DNA of 10,508 bases from Acidobacteriota bacterium (GTDB lineage: Bacteria; Acidobacteriota; Blastocatellia; Pyrinomonadales; Pyrinomonadaceae): the NCBI GenBank assembly GCA_023391155.1, contig JAEWBM010000093.1, positions 1 to 10,508 on the forward strand, read 5' to 3'. A model generated the notes under the pieces. It was not told the origin of the DNA and did not search any database. It worked only from the letters and a program-made list of their open reading frames with translations. Below, piece after piece: positions 4,481 to 10,508 of the stretch (position 1 is its first letter; each line of letters begins with the position of its first letter). Both the position numbers and the translations under genes were made by a program.

Positions 4481-4583
4481 TTACGATTTTAGATTGGGGA
4501 TTTTGGATTTTGGATTTGCGAGTCGTCAATCCTGATATTGCACGGGTGCAAAGCTAGCAGCCAAGAATCTTAACAATAAGAAA

Positions 4584-4661
4584 TGGTACACGCGGAAGGA
4601 TTTGAACCTTCATCAACTGGTTTCTAAGACCAGTGCCTCTGCCGAGTTGGGCTACGCGTGC
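4584..4661 (-). tRNA. tRNA-Leu(TAG) by anticodon, class I variable loop
   Basis: Acceptor GCACGCG/CGCGTGT with G1-T72 wobble, discriminator A, encoded CCA. D stem GCC/GGC, anticodon arm CTGGT-CTTAGAA-ACCAG (anticodon TAG), variable loop TTGAT of 5 nt, T arm GAAGG-TTCAAAT-CCTTC. Bacterial tRNA-Leu normally has a long variable arm, so charging by LeuRS is uncertain. Only 1 nt separates it from tRNA-Pro. Confidence 0.85.
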
Positions 4662-4662
4662 A

Positions 4663-4740
4663 TGGTCCGGGCAGCAGGATTCGAACCTGCGAACACTTGT
4701 TTCCAAAACAAGCCCATATAGCCTCTGTGGAACGCCCGGA
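4663..4740 (-). tRNA. tRNA-Pro(TGG)
   Basis: Acceptor TCCGGGC/GCCCGGA, discriminator A, encoded CCA; anticodon arm CTTGT-TTTGGAA-ACAAG (anticodon TGG); T arm CGCAG-TTCGAAT type with CTGCT. Position 8 is G rather than T, and the D stem TCCA/TGGG starts with T-G, so the core is unusual. The anticodon duplicates the permuted tRNA in Y2. Confidence 0.9.
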
Positions 4741-4746
4741 AAAGTT

Positions 4747-4821
4747 TGGCTTCGGGTCAAGGATTCGAACCTCGATCTGCCGGTTCAGAGCCGGCTATCC
4801 TGCCGATTGGACGAACCCGAA
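4747..4821 (-). tRNA. tRNA-Gln(CTG)
   Basis: Acceptor TTCGGGT/ACCCGAA, discriminator G as in Gln, encoded CCA; D arm GTCC-AATCGGCA-GGAT; anticodon arm GCCGG-CTCTGAA-CCGGC (anticodon CTG); T arm CGAGG-TTCGAAT-CCTTG. Only 3 nt separate it from the tRNA-Arg CCA, so maturation must come from a shared transcript. Confidence 0.95.
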
Positions 4822-4824
4822 ATT

Positions 4825-4901
4825 TGGTGAAGACGGAAGGACTCGAACCTACAACCCCCTCGTTCGAAGCGAGGTGCTCTGATCCGTTGAGCTACGTCTC
4901 C
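4825..4901 (-). tRNA. tRNA-Arg(TCG)
   Basis: Acceptor GGAGACG/CGTCTTC, discriminator A, encoded CCA; D arm GCTC-AACGGATCA-GAGC; anticodon arm CCTCG-CTTCGAA-CGAGG (anticodon TCG, reading CGN codons); T arm GTAGG-TTCGAGT-CCTTC with one T-T mismatch. Confidence 0.94.
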
Positions 4902-4912
4902 GTAAAAAAGAA

Positions 4913-4997
4913 TGCACCGGGAAGGATTTGAACCTTCGCAGCTCCAACGAGCGGCAGTTTTACGGACTGCATGCCTTAACCAACAGGCGTCCGGTGC
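4913..4997 (-). tRNA. tRNA-Tyr(GTA), first tRNA of the array, atypical
   Basis: Acceptor GCACCGG/CCGGTGC, discriminator A; a class II variable arm (CGCTC/GGAGC-like) as in bacterial Tyr; anticodon arm GCAGT-CCGTAAA-ACTGC (anticodon GTA); T arm GAAGG-TTCAAAT-CCTTC. Position 33 is C instead of the near-invariant T, position 8 is A instead of T, and the sequence after A73 is TTC, so CCA is not encoded, unlike all its neighbours. It may be decaying or selected for altered recognition. Confidence 0.86.
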
Positions 4998-5029
4998 TTA
5001 AAAAATGGCTATTCAGTTGTCAAACATCG

Positions 5030-5150
5030 AAAAGTAAAAGGAGCGGCTACTCTCGGGCTTCCAATATCCCGGGCGTAACCGCTCCAAAAAACGTCTGGCG
5101 AGTTTGACCTCGCTTTTTTCGATGTTTCGGGAGCGGGAACGCCGCTCCCG
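5030..5150 (-). promoter_or_regulatory. Leader with three hairpins and alternative pairing upstream of the tRNA array
   Basis: In transcription order: hairpin 1, CGGGAGCGG-CGTTC-CCGCTCCCG (5128-5150); hairpin 2, GCGAG-GTCAAA-CTCGC (5098-5113) with CAGACG then TTTTTT after it; hairpin 3, outer arms GGAGCGG/CCGCTCC (5085-5079 and 5046-5040) followed by TTTTACTTTT (5039-5030). The 3' arm of hairpin 1 can instead pair with the 5' arm of hairpin 3, which would break the last terminator-like hairpin. On the plus strand hairpin 2 also reads GCGAG-TTTGAC-CTCGC-TTTTTT, a short terminator for anything entering from the left. Confidence 0.5.
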
Positions 5151-5155
5151 CTGTG

Positions 5156-5317
5156 TTAAGTCTGTTCGGCCCGGCGATCGCCGCCGAGTTCCGCTAAATA
5201 ATTCTGTTGATCGAGGCCCATGCACGCGAACGCATTCCAGGCCGTTCCGGGGCGCAAAATAACGCCGGCCGGTATCGCCGTAAATGTTCTCGGTGTATGT
5301 ATCGAACTTCGAATCAT
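5156..5317 (-). CDS. Possible 53-aa small protein upstream of the array
   Basis: ATG at 5317 is preceded by GGAG with 8-nt spacing and lies about 50 nt downstream of a good promoter. The frame runs 53 codons (MIRSSIHTPRTFTAI... to ...LAELGGDRRAEQT) to TAA at 5156, 6 nt before hairpin 1. I recognise no family; there is a short hydrophobic stretch but no clear membrane segment. Promoter, ribosome binding site and a hairpin after the stop support a gene. A non-coding leader is the alternative. Confidence 0.4.
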   Translation of the reverse strand: MIRSSIHTPRTFTAIPAGVILRPGTAWNAFACMGLDQQNYLAELGGDRRAEQT

Positions 5318-5366
5318 CGTTCAAACTCCAAAAATAATCTGCCGCCAACTTCGCGACAGGATGAGA

Positions 5367-5396
5367 GTTTTAGCACGGGCGAAAATCGCTTGTCAA
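5367..5396 (-). promoter_or_regulatory. Sigma70-like promoter of the RNA island
   Basis: TTGACA (5391-5396), an 18-nt spacer and TAAAAC (5367-5372), or CTAAAA with a 17-nt spacer. A and T runs directly upstream (about 5400-5420) resemble an UP element, typical of strong stable-RNA promoters. It points toward the small ORF, the leader and the tRNA array, and sits 37 nt beyond the thiL stop codon. Confidence 0.6.
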
Positions 5397-5432
5397 GCTT
5401 TTTTGAAAAAAAACTTTTGGTAAGATGCCGGA

Positions 5433-6392
5433 TCAGCCAAAATGCAGGTACCCGCCGGGGGCCAGTAGGCGGCGTTCGCCGTCGCGGATAAGCTCAATAT
5501 CTCCAACAGTTGCGGTGACAGTGCCTATCCGCGTGATCTCGGCGTCGGCAGGGGCTGAAAATTTTTTCGGGTCGGCGGTGAAAAGCAGTTCGAAATCTTC
5601 TCCGCCGTTCAGGGCAAGATCAATTTTGTCGTCGAAAGGGGTGTCGAGAACGCATATATCCGGATCGATCGGGATCTTAACGGCGTCGATCTCCGCGCCG
5701 CAGCCGCTTGCGCTGCAAATATGGCGGAGATCGGACGAGAGCCCGTCGCTGATGTCGATCATCGAAGTGATGCCGGCATCTGCATTCAATCGCGGGGCGA
5801 GGTCGAGTCGCGGATGTGGTGCCATCTGGCGATCAATGAGTCGGCTTTCAGGGCTATCATCGCTGGCCAATCGCCGTCCCGATTCCAAGAGCCGCAGGCC
5901 GACGGCCGCACCGCCGAGTGAGCCGGTAACGTAGATGCCGTCGCCCGGTTTTGCTCCGGAGCGAAGGATCGCTTTGCCGCGGGCGACCTTCCCCAGAACC
6001 GTGGAGTCGATCACCAGTTTACCCGCTACACGTGAAACGTCGCCGCCAATCAATTCGACGCCGTACAGGTCGGCTAATTTATGCCAGCCGGCGTAGAAAC
6101 CGTCGAGAAAGTCGCCCTTCCAGAGATGCTCCGGAATGCCGATTGAAAGCAAGGCCCAATTTGGAACCCCGCACATCGCGGCGATGTCTGACAGAGAAAC
6201 GGCGAGGGCTTTGTGGCCAAGAAGTTCGGGCGTTGTCCAGTCGAGGCGGAAATCAACCTCCTCCGCGAGCATGTCCGACGTGACCAAAAGATCGGTTTGG
6301 GCGTCGGAGGGAAGCACGGCGCAGTCATCACCAATATGGCGGAGGCCGTACTTTTCCTTAATGTGATGGATGAAGTCGAATTCGGACCGCAT
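5433..6392 (-). CDS. thiL: Thiamine-monophosphate kinase
   Basis: ThiL uses ATP to phosphorylate thiamine monophosphate to thiamine diphosphate, the last step of cofactor synthesis, in the cytoplasm. The 319-aa product has the usual length and the AIR-synthase-like fold motifs: GDDCA (21-25), LSDIAAM (67-73), GGDVSR (116-121), GSLGGAA (157-163), DISDGL (213-218) and GGEDFEL (263-269). ATG at 6392 is the first codon of a family-typical N terminus (EFDFI..IGDD). No strong ribosome binding site is visible. It diverges from the merR-family gene over an 85-nt AT-rich gap. A run of eight T follows the stop codon closely but no good stem precedes it. Confidence 0.95.
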   Translation of the reverse strand: MRSEFDFIHHIKEKYGLRHIGDDCAVLPSDAQTDLLVTSDMLAEEVDFRLDWTTPELLGHKALAVSLSDIAAMCGVPNWALLSIGIPEHLWKGDFLDGFYAGWHKLADLYGVELIGGDVSRVAGKLVIDSTVLGKVARGKAILRSGAKPGDGIYVTGSLGGAAVGLRLLESGRRLASDDSPESRLIDRQMAPHPRLDLAPRLNADAGITSMIDISDGLSSDLRHICSASGCGAEIDAVKIPIDPDICVLDTPFDDKIDLALNGGEDFELLFTADPKKFSAPADAEITRIGTVTATVGDIELIRDGERRLLAPGGYLHFG

Positions 6393-6402
6393 TAGAAAGT
6401 TA

Positions 6403-6430
6403 TTGACACAACCTTAATAAACACATACAA
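6403..6430 (+). promoter_or_regulatory. Promoter of the merR-family gene
   Basis: TTGACA (6403-6408), 16-nt spacer, TACAAT (6425-6430), 48 nt before the ATG at 6478. The gap is AT-rich and shared with divergent thiL, so a MerR-type regulator could act on both; that is inference. Confidence 0.65.
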
Positions 6431-6477
6431 TAACGGCGTCTAAACTAGAAAATAACTTTAACATATCAGCGACACGA

Positions 6478-7011
6478 ATGGGACAAGCAGCCGTGGCTAT
6501 ACCGGAGAAAATCTACTTTAAGATCGGCGAGGTTTGCGATCTTGTAGGGGTGCAGGCCCACGTCCTGCGATACTGGGAAACAGAGTTTCCACAGCTCTCG
6601 CCGCAGAAGAACAGGTCCGGCCAACGGAGCTATCGGCGGCGGGATGTGGAGATCGCTCTGCGTATCAAAGAGCTGCTTTATGATGAGCTTTATACGATCG
6701 CCGGCGCCCGGAAAAAGCTGCAGGCCGAGGCGCGCGGAGAGGCTCCTAAGCTTAAGATCGTAAGAAACGAGGCTGGCGAACAGGGAAGTCAGAAATCGGC
6801 CGAAAGCGGCGCTCCCGGCCTATTTGACGACGACCTTGAGCTTGACACGATCGAAGCAGAGATCGCCCAAACGCGGGTTGAATATGCCCTGGATGACGAA
6901 AAGCGCGAGGCGTTGAAAAATCTAGCCGCGCAACTTCTCGAACTTCGCGAAATGCTGAAGACCGACCAGACGCGTGAGGCAGCAGAACGGCTGCAAAATG
7001 GCCGAGTTTGA
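6478..7011 (+). CDS. MerR-family transcriptional regulator
   Basis: A 177-aa DNA-binding regulator. Residues about 13-80 form the winged helix-turn-helix of the MerR superfamily: FKIGEVCDLVGVQAHVLRYW (the conserved RYWE at 31-34), the basic wing around GQRSYRRRDVE (48-58), then IKELLYDELYTIAGARKKL. A low-complexity linker (about 82-115) leads to a Glu- and Leu-rich helical region (about 123-172), probably a coiled-coil dimerisation segment. No metal- or drug-binding C-terminal domain is present, so no ligand can be named. The start is ATG at 6478; the ribosome binding site is weak. A tRNA-Pro follows after 38 nt. Confidence 0.9.
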   Translation: MGQAAVAIPEKIYFKIGEVCDLVGVQAHVLRYWETEFPQLSPQKNRSGQRSYRRRDVEIALRIKELLYDELYTIAGARKKLQAEARGEAPKLKIVRNEAGEQGSQKSAESGAPGLFDDDLELDTIEAEIAQTRVEYALDDEKREALKNLAAQLLELREMLKTDQTREAAERLQNGRV

Positions 7012-7049
7012 CATTTCGCGGGGCGAAATCTAATCTAAAAAATCGACAT

Positions 7050-7126
7050 CGGGACGTAGCGCAGTCTGGTAGCGCGTTCGCTTGGGGTGCGAGAGGTCGT
7101 GAGTTCAAATCTCGCCGTCCCGACCA
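7050..7126 (+). tRNA. tRNA-Pro(GGG)
   Basis: Acceptor CGGGACG/CGTCCCG, discriminator A, encoded CCA; D arm GCGC-AGTCTGGTA-GCGC; anticodon arm TTCGC-TTGGGGT-GCGAG (anticodon GGG); T arm GTGAG-TTCAAAT-CTCGC. It is a canonical stand-alone tRNA, unlike the divergent array tRNAs. Confidence 0.97.
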
Positions 7127-7132
7127 ACAAAG

Positions 7133-7169
7133 GCGGGGCTTTCGTTTTTAACGGGAGCCTCGCTTTTTT
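7133..7169 (+). terminator. Intrinsic terminator after tRNA-Pro
   Basis: An 8-bp stem GCGGGGCT/AGCCTCGC (one G-T pair) with a 15-nt loop, followed directly by TTTTTT (7164-7169). Confidence 0.85.
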
Positions 7170-7220
7170 AGTGCAGAAGTGCTCGGTGACTCTGATAAAG
7201 TAGCGGGCGGGGTAACAATT

Positions 7221-8000
7221 ATGAAAGAGAGGATGCCGGCTATCTTTTTTGGGCATGGTAACCCGATGAACGCGCTGGCTGAGAACGACTATACGGAGGG
7301 TTGGTCGGCGATCGGCAGGTCGATACGGCGGCCGAAGGCGATACTGTGCATTTCCGCCCACTGGTATGTTCCCGCGACCGCGGTAACTGCGATGGAGACG
7401 CCCCGGACGATCCATGATTTCGGCGGGTTTCCGCGGGAGTTGTTCGAGGTGCAATATCCCGCCCCGGGAAGCCCCGAGCTCGCGGCCCGGGTCGCGGAGA
7501 TGCTGTCGCCGCCGGAAGTTGCCCTGGACGAAGAATGGGGGCTCGACCACGGTACTTGGTCGGTTTTGTGCCACGTTTTTCCGGACGCGGATATTCCGGT
7601 CGTTCAGTTGAGCATAGACGATACTAAGCCGCCTGCGTTCCATTACGAGGTGGGAACTCGGCTGGCACCGTTGAGGGATGAGGGGGTTCTTGTCATCGGA
7701 AGCGGAAATTTGGTGCACAATTTGCATACGTATGCGTGGGGTAAGCATGCGGCAGAGCCGTTTGACTGGGCCGTGCGATTTGAAATGCAGGCAAGGGAAT
7801 TGCTGATTAGCGGAGACCAATCGCCTCTGGTGAATTACGAGGCACTCGGCAGCGACGCGCTGATGGCAGCACCTACCCCCGATCATTATCTTCCGCTGCT
7901 TTATGTGATGGGAGCCCGGCAGCCGGGTGACGAGGTGAGCTTTCCTGTGGAGGGCGTTGACGGCGGTTCGGTATCGATGCTGACCGTGAAATTCGGCTAG
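7221..8000 (+). CDS. ygiD: LigB/DODA-type extradiol ring-cleavage dioxygenase family protein
   Basis: The 259-aa product belongs to the class III extradiol dioxygenase family of E. coli YgiD (4,5-DOPA dioxygenase). Family motifs are FFGHGNPMNA (9-18), CISAHW (43-48), LDHGTW (108-113), GSGNLVHNL (160-168) and PDHYLPLL (220-227). His12, His47 and His222 fit the expected metal-site positions; His110 and His166 are the other conserved histidines. Members act on catechols such as L-DOPA, but the substrate here is unknown. I start at ATG 7221 because the motif begins a few residues later and a GGGG-rich ribosome binding site precedes it. An upstream in-frame start at 7179 would add 14 residues. It converges on the htrA gene. 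Confidence 0.9.
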   Translation: MKERMPAIFFGHGNPMNALAENDYTEGWSAIGRSIRRPKAILCISAHWYVPATAVTAMETPRTIHDFGGFPRELFEVQYPAPGSPELAARVAEMLSPPEVALDEEWGLDHGTWSVLCHVFPDADIPVVQLSIDDTKPPAFHYEVGTRLAPLRDEGVLVIGSGNLVHNLHTYAWGKHAAEPFDWAVRFEMQARELLISGDQSPLVNYEALGSDALMAAPTPDHYLPLLYVMGARQPGDEVSFPVEGVDGGSVSMLTVKFG

Positions 8001-8016
8001 ATCTTCGAACAAATAA

Positions 8017-8054
8017 AAACGCTTGGGTCCAAATTTAATTGGAGCCAAGCGTTT
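8017..8054. terminator. Bidirectional terminator between convergent genes
   Basis: AAACGCTTGG (8017-8026) pairs with CCAAGCGTTT (8045-8054), with an inner TCCAA/TTGGA stem around an ATTTAA loop. A/T runs at both ends let it serve both the dioxygenase gene and the htrA gene. Confidence 0.85.
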
Positions 8055-8069
8055 CTCAATGAAGCTTAC

Positions 8070-9557
8070 TTAACGAGGACGGACCGTAATAAAGACCGTT
8101 GTCCCTTTTCGAGAAACCAACAGCAGCACAGGGCGGTTGCCTGCGGACTGGATCGCTGATTCGAGAGCATCAGCGGTGGTCACAGGCTGGCGATTAACCT
8201 CAAGAATTATATCGCCCCGGGCGATACCAGCCTCGGCGGCTGCACCCGCCTGATCGACCTGGGTCACCACGAGCCCTGACGTCTCAGAACCATCGCCGTA
8301 CTGCTTGGCGAGTTCCGGGGTAACGGGCTGGAGGGTCAGCCCAAGCTTTCCTCCGGGAGGTGCTGAATCGCCGCCGCTCGGGCCGCCCGGCTGCTGAGCC
8401 TCTGCAGTTTCGGTGTCAAATTCGTCGAGGACAGCGGTCAGTTCGGTCGTGCCGCCATCGCGAAGTACGGAGAGCTTGACCTCAGTCCCCGGCAGAGTTC
8501 CGGCGATCTTATTTCGCAGTACATTTCCGTCGTCGATCTTTTCGCCGTTGATGGCCGTGATTATATCACCGCGGCGGACACCGGCTTTATCGGCGGCGCT
8601 GCCCGAACGGACATTACTTACCAATACGCCGGAAGCCTCCGGCAAGTCGAGAGCCTGTGCAGTGTCGCCCGTAATGTTTTGAATGTTGACGCCGAGCATC
8701 CCGCGACGGACGCGGCCGTTTGCCAGAAGCTGATCCATCACGCTCTTTGCCATGTTCGACGGGATCGAAAAGCCGATACCGATGTTTCCGCCGGATCCGG
8801 GAGGCGAAAGTATCTGAGAGTTTATCCCGATAAGTTCACCGTTTAGGTTGACGAGAGCACCGCCGGAATTACCGCGGTTGATCGGAGCGTCTGTCTGAAG
8901 GAAGTCTTCAAAGCTGCCGTCGCTGAGTCCCGTTCGCCGCCCCTTTGCAGAGATGATGCCGGCTGTCACAGTTTGTCCGATACCGAGCGGATTGCCGATC
9001 GCCAGCACAATGTCGCCTACGCGGACGCTGTCCGAATTGCCGAGAGTTAGGAATGGAGTGTTCTGTGCATCGATCTTGAGAACGGCGAGGTCGCTCGGTT
9101 TGTCTATGCCGACCAACTTGGCGTCATAGGAACGGTTGTCGTTAGTGAGCACTCTGATCGAATCGGCGCCGTCAATAACGTGTGCATTTGTCAGCAAGGT
9201 GCCGTCCGCGCTAACGATCACGCCTGATCCCATGCCGCGCTCAACACGCGGGCCCTGGCCTTGGCCGCCGGGGCCGGGAAATTGACGGAAGAAATCTTCG
9301 AGCGGCGAACGACCCTGTGGAGCCTGCCGCTGCGGCTCATTCCGAGCCTCCGCCTCAATGCGCACTACAGCAGCAGCGGTCTTTTCGACTACGTCTGCAT
9401 ATGACGTGCGAACGCCGTCAACGACTACGGGAGCGGGCGGCGGGGCCTCGGCTGTCGGAGGTATAGGTTCGCCTCCGGTAAGCCAGGACGCACTGCATCC
9501 GGCACCGAGTGAGGCAATTACCAGTCCGGTGATCAAAACGATCGATCTCTTACTCAT
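8070..9557 (-). CDS. degP: HtrA/Deg-type serine protease with two PDZ domains
   Basis: A 495-aa envelope protease and chaperone of the Do family, degrading misfolded exported proteins. The N terminus has a signal sequence with Cys21 (SLGAGC); the lipobox is imperfect (Gly at -3), so lipoprotein or cleaved periplasmic protein are both possible. The trypsin-like domain (about 52-280) holds the triad His126 (TNAHV), Asp156 (KPSDLAVL) and Ser231 (RGNSGGAL). PDZ1 is about 285-378 and PDZ2 about 405-493, joined by a Gly/Pro/Ser-rich linker (385-403). A Pro-rich linker follows the signal. ATG at 9557 has an AGGAG upstream. The choice between DegP, DegQ and DegS-like roles is not settled; two PDZ domains exclude DegS. 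Confidence 0.95.
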   Translation of the reverse strand: MSKRSIVLITGLVIASLGAGCSASWLTGGEPIPPTAEAPPPAPVVVDGVRTSYADVVEKTAAAVVRIEAEARNEPQRQAPQGRSPLEDFFRQFPGPGGQGQGPRVERGMGSGVIVSADGTLLTNAHVIDGADSIRVLTNDNRSYDAKLVGIDKPSDLAVLKIDAQNTPFLTLGNSDSVRVGDIVLAIGNPLGIGQTVTAGIISAKGRRTGLSDGSFEDFLQTDAPINRGNSGGALVNLNGELIGINSQILSPPGSGGNIGIGFSIPSNMAKSVMDQLLANGRVRRGMLGVNIQNITGDTAQALDLPEASGVLVSNVRSGSAADKAGVRRGDIITAINGEKIDDGNVLRNKIAGTLPGTEVKLSVLRDGGTTELTAVLDEFDTETAEAQQPGGPSGGDSAPPGGKLGLTLQPVTPELAKQYGDGSETSGLVVTQVDQAGAAAEAGIARGDIILEVNRQPVTTADALESAIQSAGNRPVLLLVSRKGTTVFITVRPR

Positions 9558-9575
9558 TCAAATATTTCTCCTGAC

Positions 9576-9613
9576 ACTATGACGACAATATGACGATTAC
9601 CGTTGGTATTATA
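9576..9613 (-). promoter_or_regulatory. Candidate promoter and direct repeat upstream of the htrA gene
   Basis: TATAAT (9608-9613, minus strand) lies about 50 nt before the ATG; no good -35 box is visible, which suits an activator-dependent or stress promoter. Between it and the gene, ATGACGA occurs twice about 11 nt apart (plus-strand 9580-9597), a possible regulator site. Both are weak calls. Confidence 0.35.
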
Positions 9614-9653
9614 TACGCCTGAAAAACCACTCGGTTCATAAATTCGTACGAGA

Positions 9654-10508
9654 TCAGGTTCGCGTGACTCGCGGCAGGTCTCGGCCGAAGATATATGAAA
9701 GCGACTTGTAAACGAGCTTTGCACACAGAAATGCCGGTGAATCGTATGATTCGACGTAGGAGTATTCGACAAGGTCCATCCCTACGACCTTCTTCTTTTC
9801 GGCAAGCCGGCGAATGAGTGCGAGGGTCTCATACCAGCCGAGGCCGCCCGGTTCCGGCGTACCGGTGGTCGGCACGAGGCTGGGATCAAGGCCGTCGATG
9901 TCGATGGTAAGGTAAACATTATCGGTGAGGGAATCTACGGCTTGATCGATCCAATCGATACGACCAACGATGTCACGAGCCCAGAAGATCTTGGTTGGCA
10001 AACCCTCGTCCAGCAACCGAACTTCTTCGGCAGAAATCGAACGGATGCCGACCTGAACCGAGGGTATGCGCAGGTCCTTCACAACACGAGCCATGATCGA
10101 TGCATGTGAATGCGGGGTGCCGTCATAGGTATCCCGGAGGTCAGCGTGAGCATCGATCTGGAGGACACTAAGGTCGTGATATTTCTCGGCATGGGCCTTG
10201 ATGACCGGAGCTGAAACGGAATGTTCGCCGCCGAGCATACAAAGAAACTTGTTAGTTGCGAGCAGCTCTTTCGTTCGGTCGTAGAGGCCTTCCATCATGG
10301 CTTCCGGAGTCTCTTTCGGCCGGAACTCTTCGAGTGTATGAAGCCCGAGACGGTAAACCTCCGTATCGGTCTCCTCTTCGTAAAGCTCCATATTTCGCGA
10401 AGCGTTGACGATGGCCATCGCTCCGCCTCCCGTACCGGTGCCGTATGAGACCGTGCCCTCGAATGACACAGGCCAGATGAGCACCCTGGACGAGTCAAAT
10501 TCGGACAA
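9654..10508 (-). CDS. speB: Agmatinase/ureohydrolase family protein, 5' end at window edge
   Basis: A member of the arginase-agmatinase family, Mn2+ enzymes that release urea from guanidino compounds; agmatinase makes putrescine. The 284 visible residues contain the full metal site: His96 (GGEHS), Asp119, His121 and Asp123 (DAHADLRD), Asp203 and Asp205 (DIDGLDPS). SHASIMARV (134-142) and GTPEPGG (216-222) are agmatinase-like rather than arginase-like, but the substrate is not proven. The frame is open at the window edge; the first codon in view is TTG, so the true start may lie a few codons upstream. Its stop is about 95 nt before the htrA gene, same strand. Confidence 0.92.
   Translation of the reverse strand: MSEFDSSRVLIWPVSFEGTVSYGTGTGGGAMAIVNASRNMELYEEETDTEVYRLGLHTLEEFRPKETPEAMMEGLYDRTKELLATNKFLCMLGGEHSVSAPVIKAHAEKYHDLSVLQIDAHADLRDTYDGTPHSHASIMARVVKDLRIPSVQVGIRSISAEEVRLLDEGLPTKIFWARDIVGRIDWIDQAVDSLTDNVYLTIDIDGLDPSLVPTTGTPEPGGLGWYETLALIRRLAEKKKVVGMDLVEYSYVESYDSPAFLCAKLVYKSLSYIFGRDLPRVTRT

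Noticed and set aside
4500..4520. Short ATTTTGG tandem repeat upstream of tRNA-Cys as a regulatory site.
   Set aside because: It has only two to three imperfect copies with no promoter or hairpin; it looks like low-complexity spacer.
2653..4931. Many short frames over the tRNA array, with peptides such as VAQLVEQR or SGRSDLNR.
   Set aside because: These are classic conceptual translations of tRNA genes (conserved D- and T-arm sequence in six frames), not proteins.
3016..5000. Prophage tRNA cluster.
   Set aside because: Phage tRNA arrays look similar, but no phage structural, integrase or lysis gene is seen and the flanks are chromosomal housekeeping genes. Ancient transfer from a phage remains possible but unsupported here.
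5018..5023. TTGACA just upstream of tRNA-Tyr as a -35 box.
   Set aside because: A -10 box at proper spacing would fall on TAAGCA inside the tRNA 5' end, so it cannot start a normal transcript for this tRNA.
5013..5348. 111-codon minus-strand frame starting at TTG upstream of tRNA-Tyr.
   Set aside because: Its second half is Arg-rich translation of the three GC-rich hairpins, it has no convincing ribosome binding site, and an ATG frame with GGAG (5156-5317) fits better.

Overview
The window looks like a bacterial chromosome of moderate to high GC. ThiL, a MerR regulator, an HtrA-type protease and an agmatinase-family protein are ordinary housekeeping genes. Protein style and layout suggest an Acidobacteriota-like bacterium, but that is a weak inference because no marker gene settles it.

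Left half (1-about 5400, all on the minus strand, read right to left). This is an RNA-repair and RNA-surveillance island. A sigma70-like promoter (5367-5396) precedes a possible 53-aa gene and a leader with mutually exclusive hairpins. Thirteen tRNA genes of thirteen different specificities follow: Tyr, Arg, Gln, Pro, Leu, Cys, Trp, His, Asp, Phe, Lys, Met and Asn. An unrecognised 114-aa protein gene lies inside the array. It ends with a Ro60 (TROVE) gene and the 5' part of rtcB, the RNA ligase. Interspersed are six copies of a small RNA family that I read as bacterial Y RNAs, the RNA partners of Ro60. I number them Y1-Y6 in transcription order. Each has a basal stem, a short asymmetric internal loop, a second stem of about 8 bp, the sequence TACAT, an insert, and a 3' side ending in TTGTC plus the basal stem.

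The main observation is that the inserts of Y2 and Y3 are complete tRNAs in circularly permuted order: anticodon arm, T arm, acceptor 3' strand, short linker, acceptor 5' strand, D arm. Conceptually removing the Ro-binding stem joins positions 29 and 30 of the tRNA. This restores a perfect 5-bp anticodon stem with a 7-nt loop in both cases, Pro(UGG) in Y2 and Met(CAU) in Y3. Y1 is a related permutation opened in the D loop. Y5 and Y6 are reduced and Y4 is degenerate. Both protein genes of the module, ro60 and rtcB, are directly preceded by a Y RNA whose closing stem runs into six T residues and then a strong ribosome binding site. Several ordinary tRNAs in the array are unusual: Phe lacks the elbow nucleotides, Tyr has C33 and no CCA, and Leu has a short variable loop.

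Right half (5433-10508). thiL (minus) and a merR-family gene (plus) diverge from a short AT-rich region with a good promoter. A tRNA-Pro(GGG) with an intrinsic terminator follows, then a LigB/DODA-type extradiol dioxygenase gene (plus). That gene converges on an htrA/degP-type protease gene (minus) across a bidirectional terminator. An agmatinase-family gene (minus, cut by the window edge) ends the window.

Working model (inference): Ro60, its Y RNAs and RtcB form a tRNA and RNA quality-control or repair unit embedded in a spare tRNA set. The permuted tRNA-Y RNAs tie the Ro60 ligand directly to tRNA processing.
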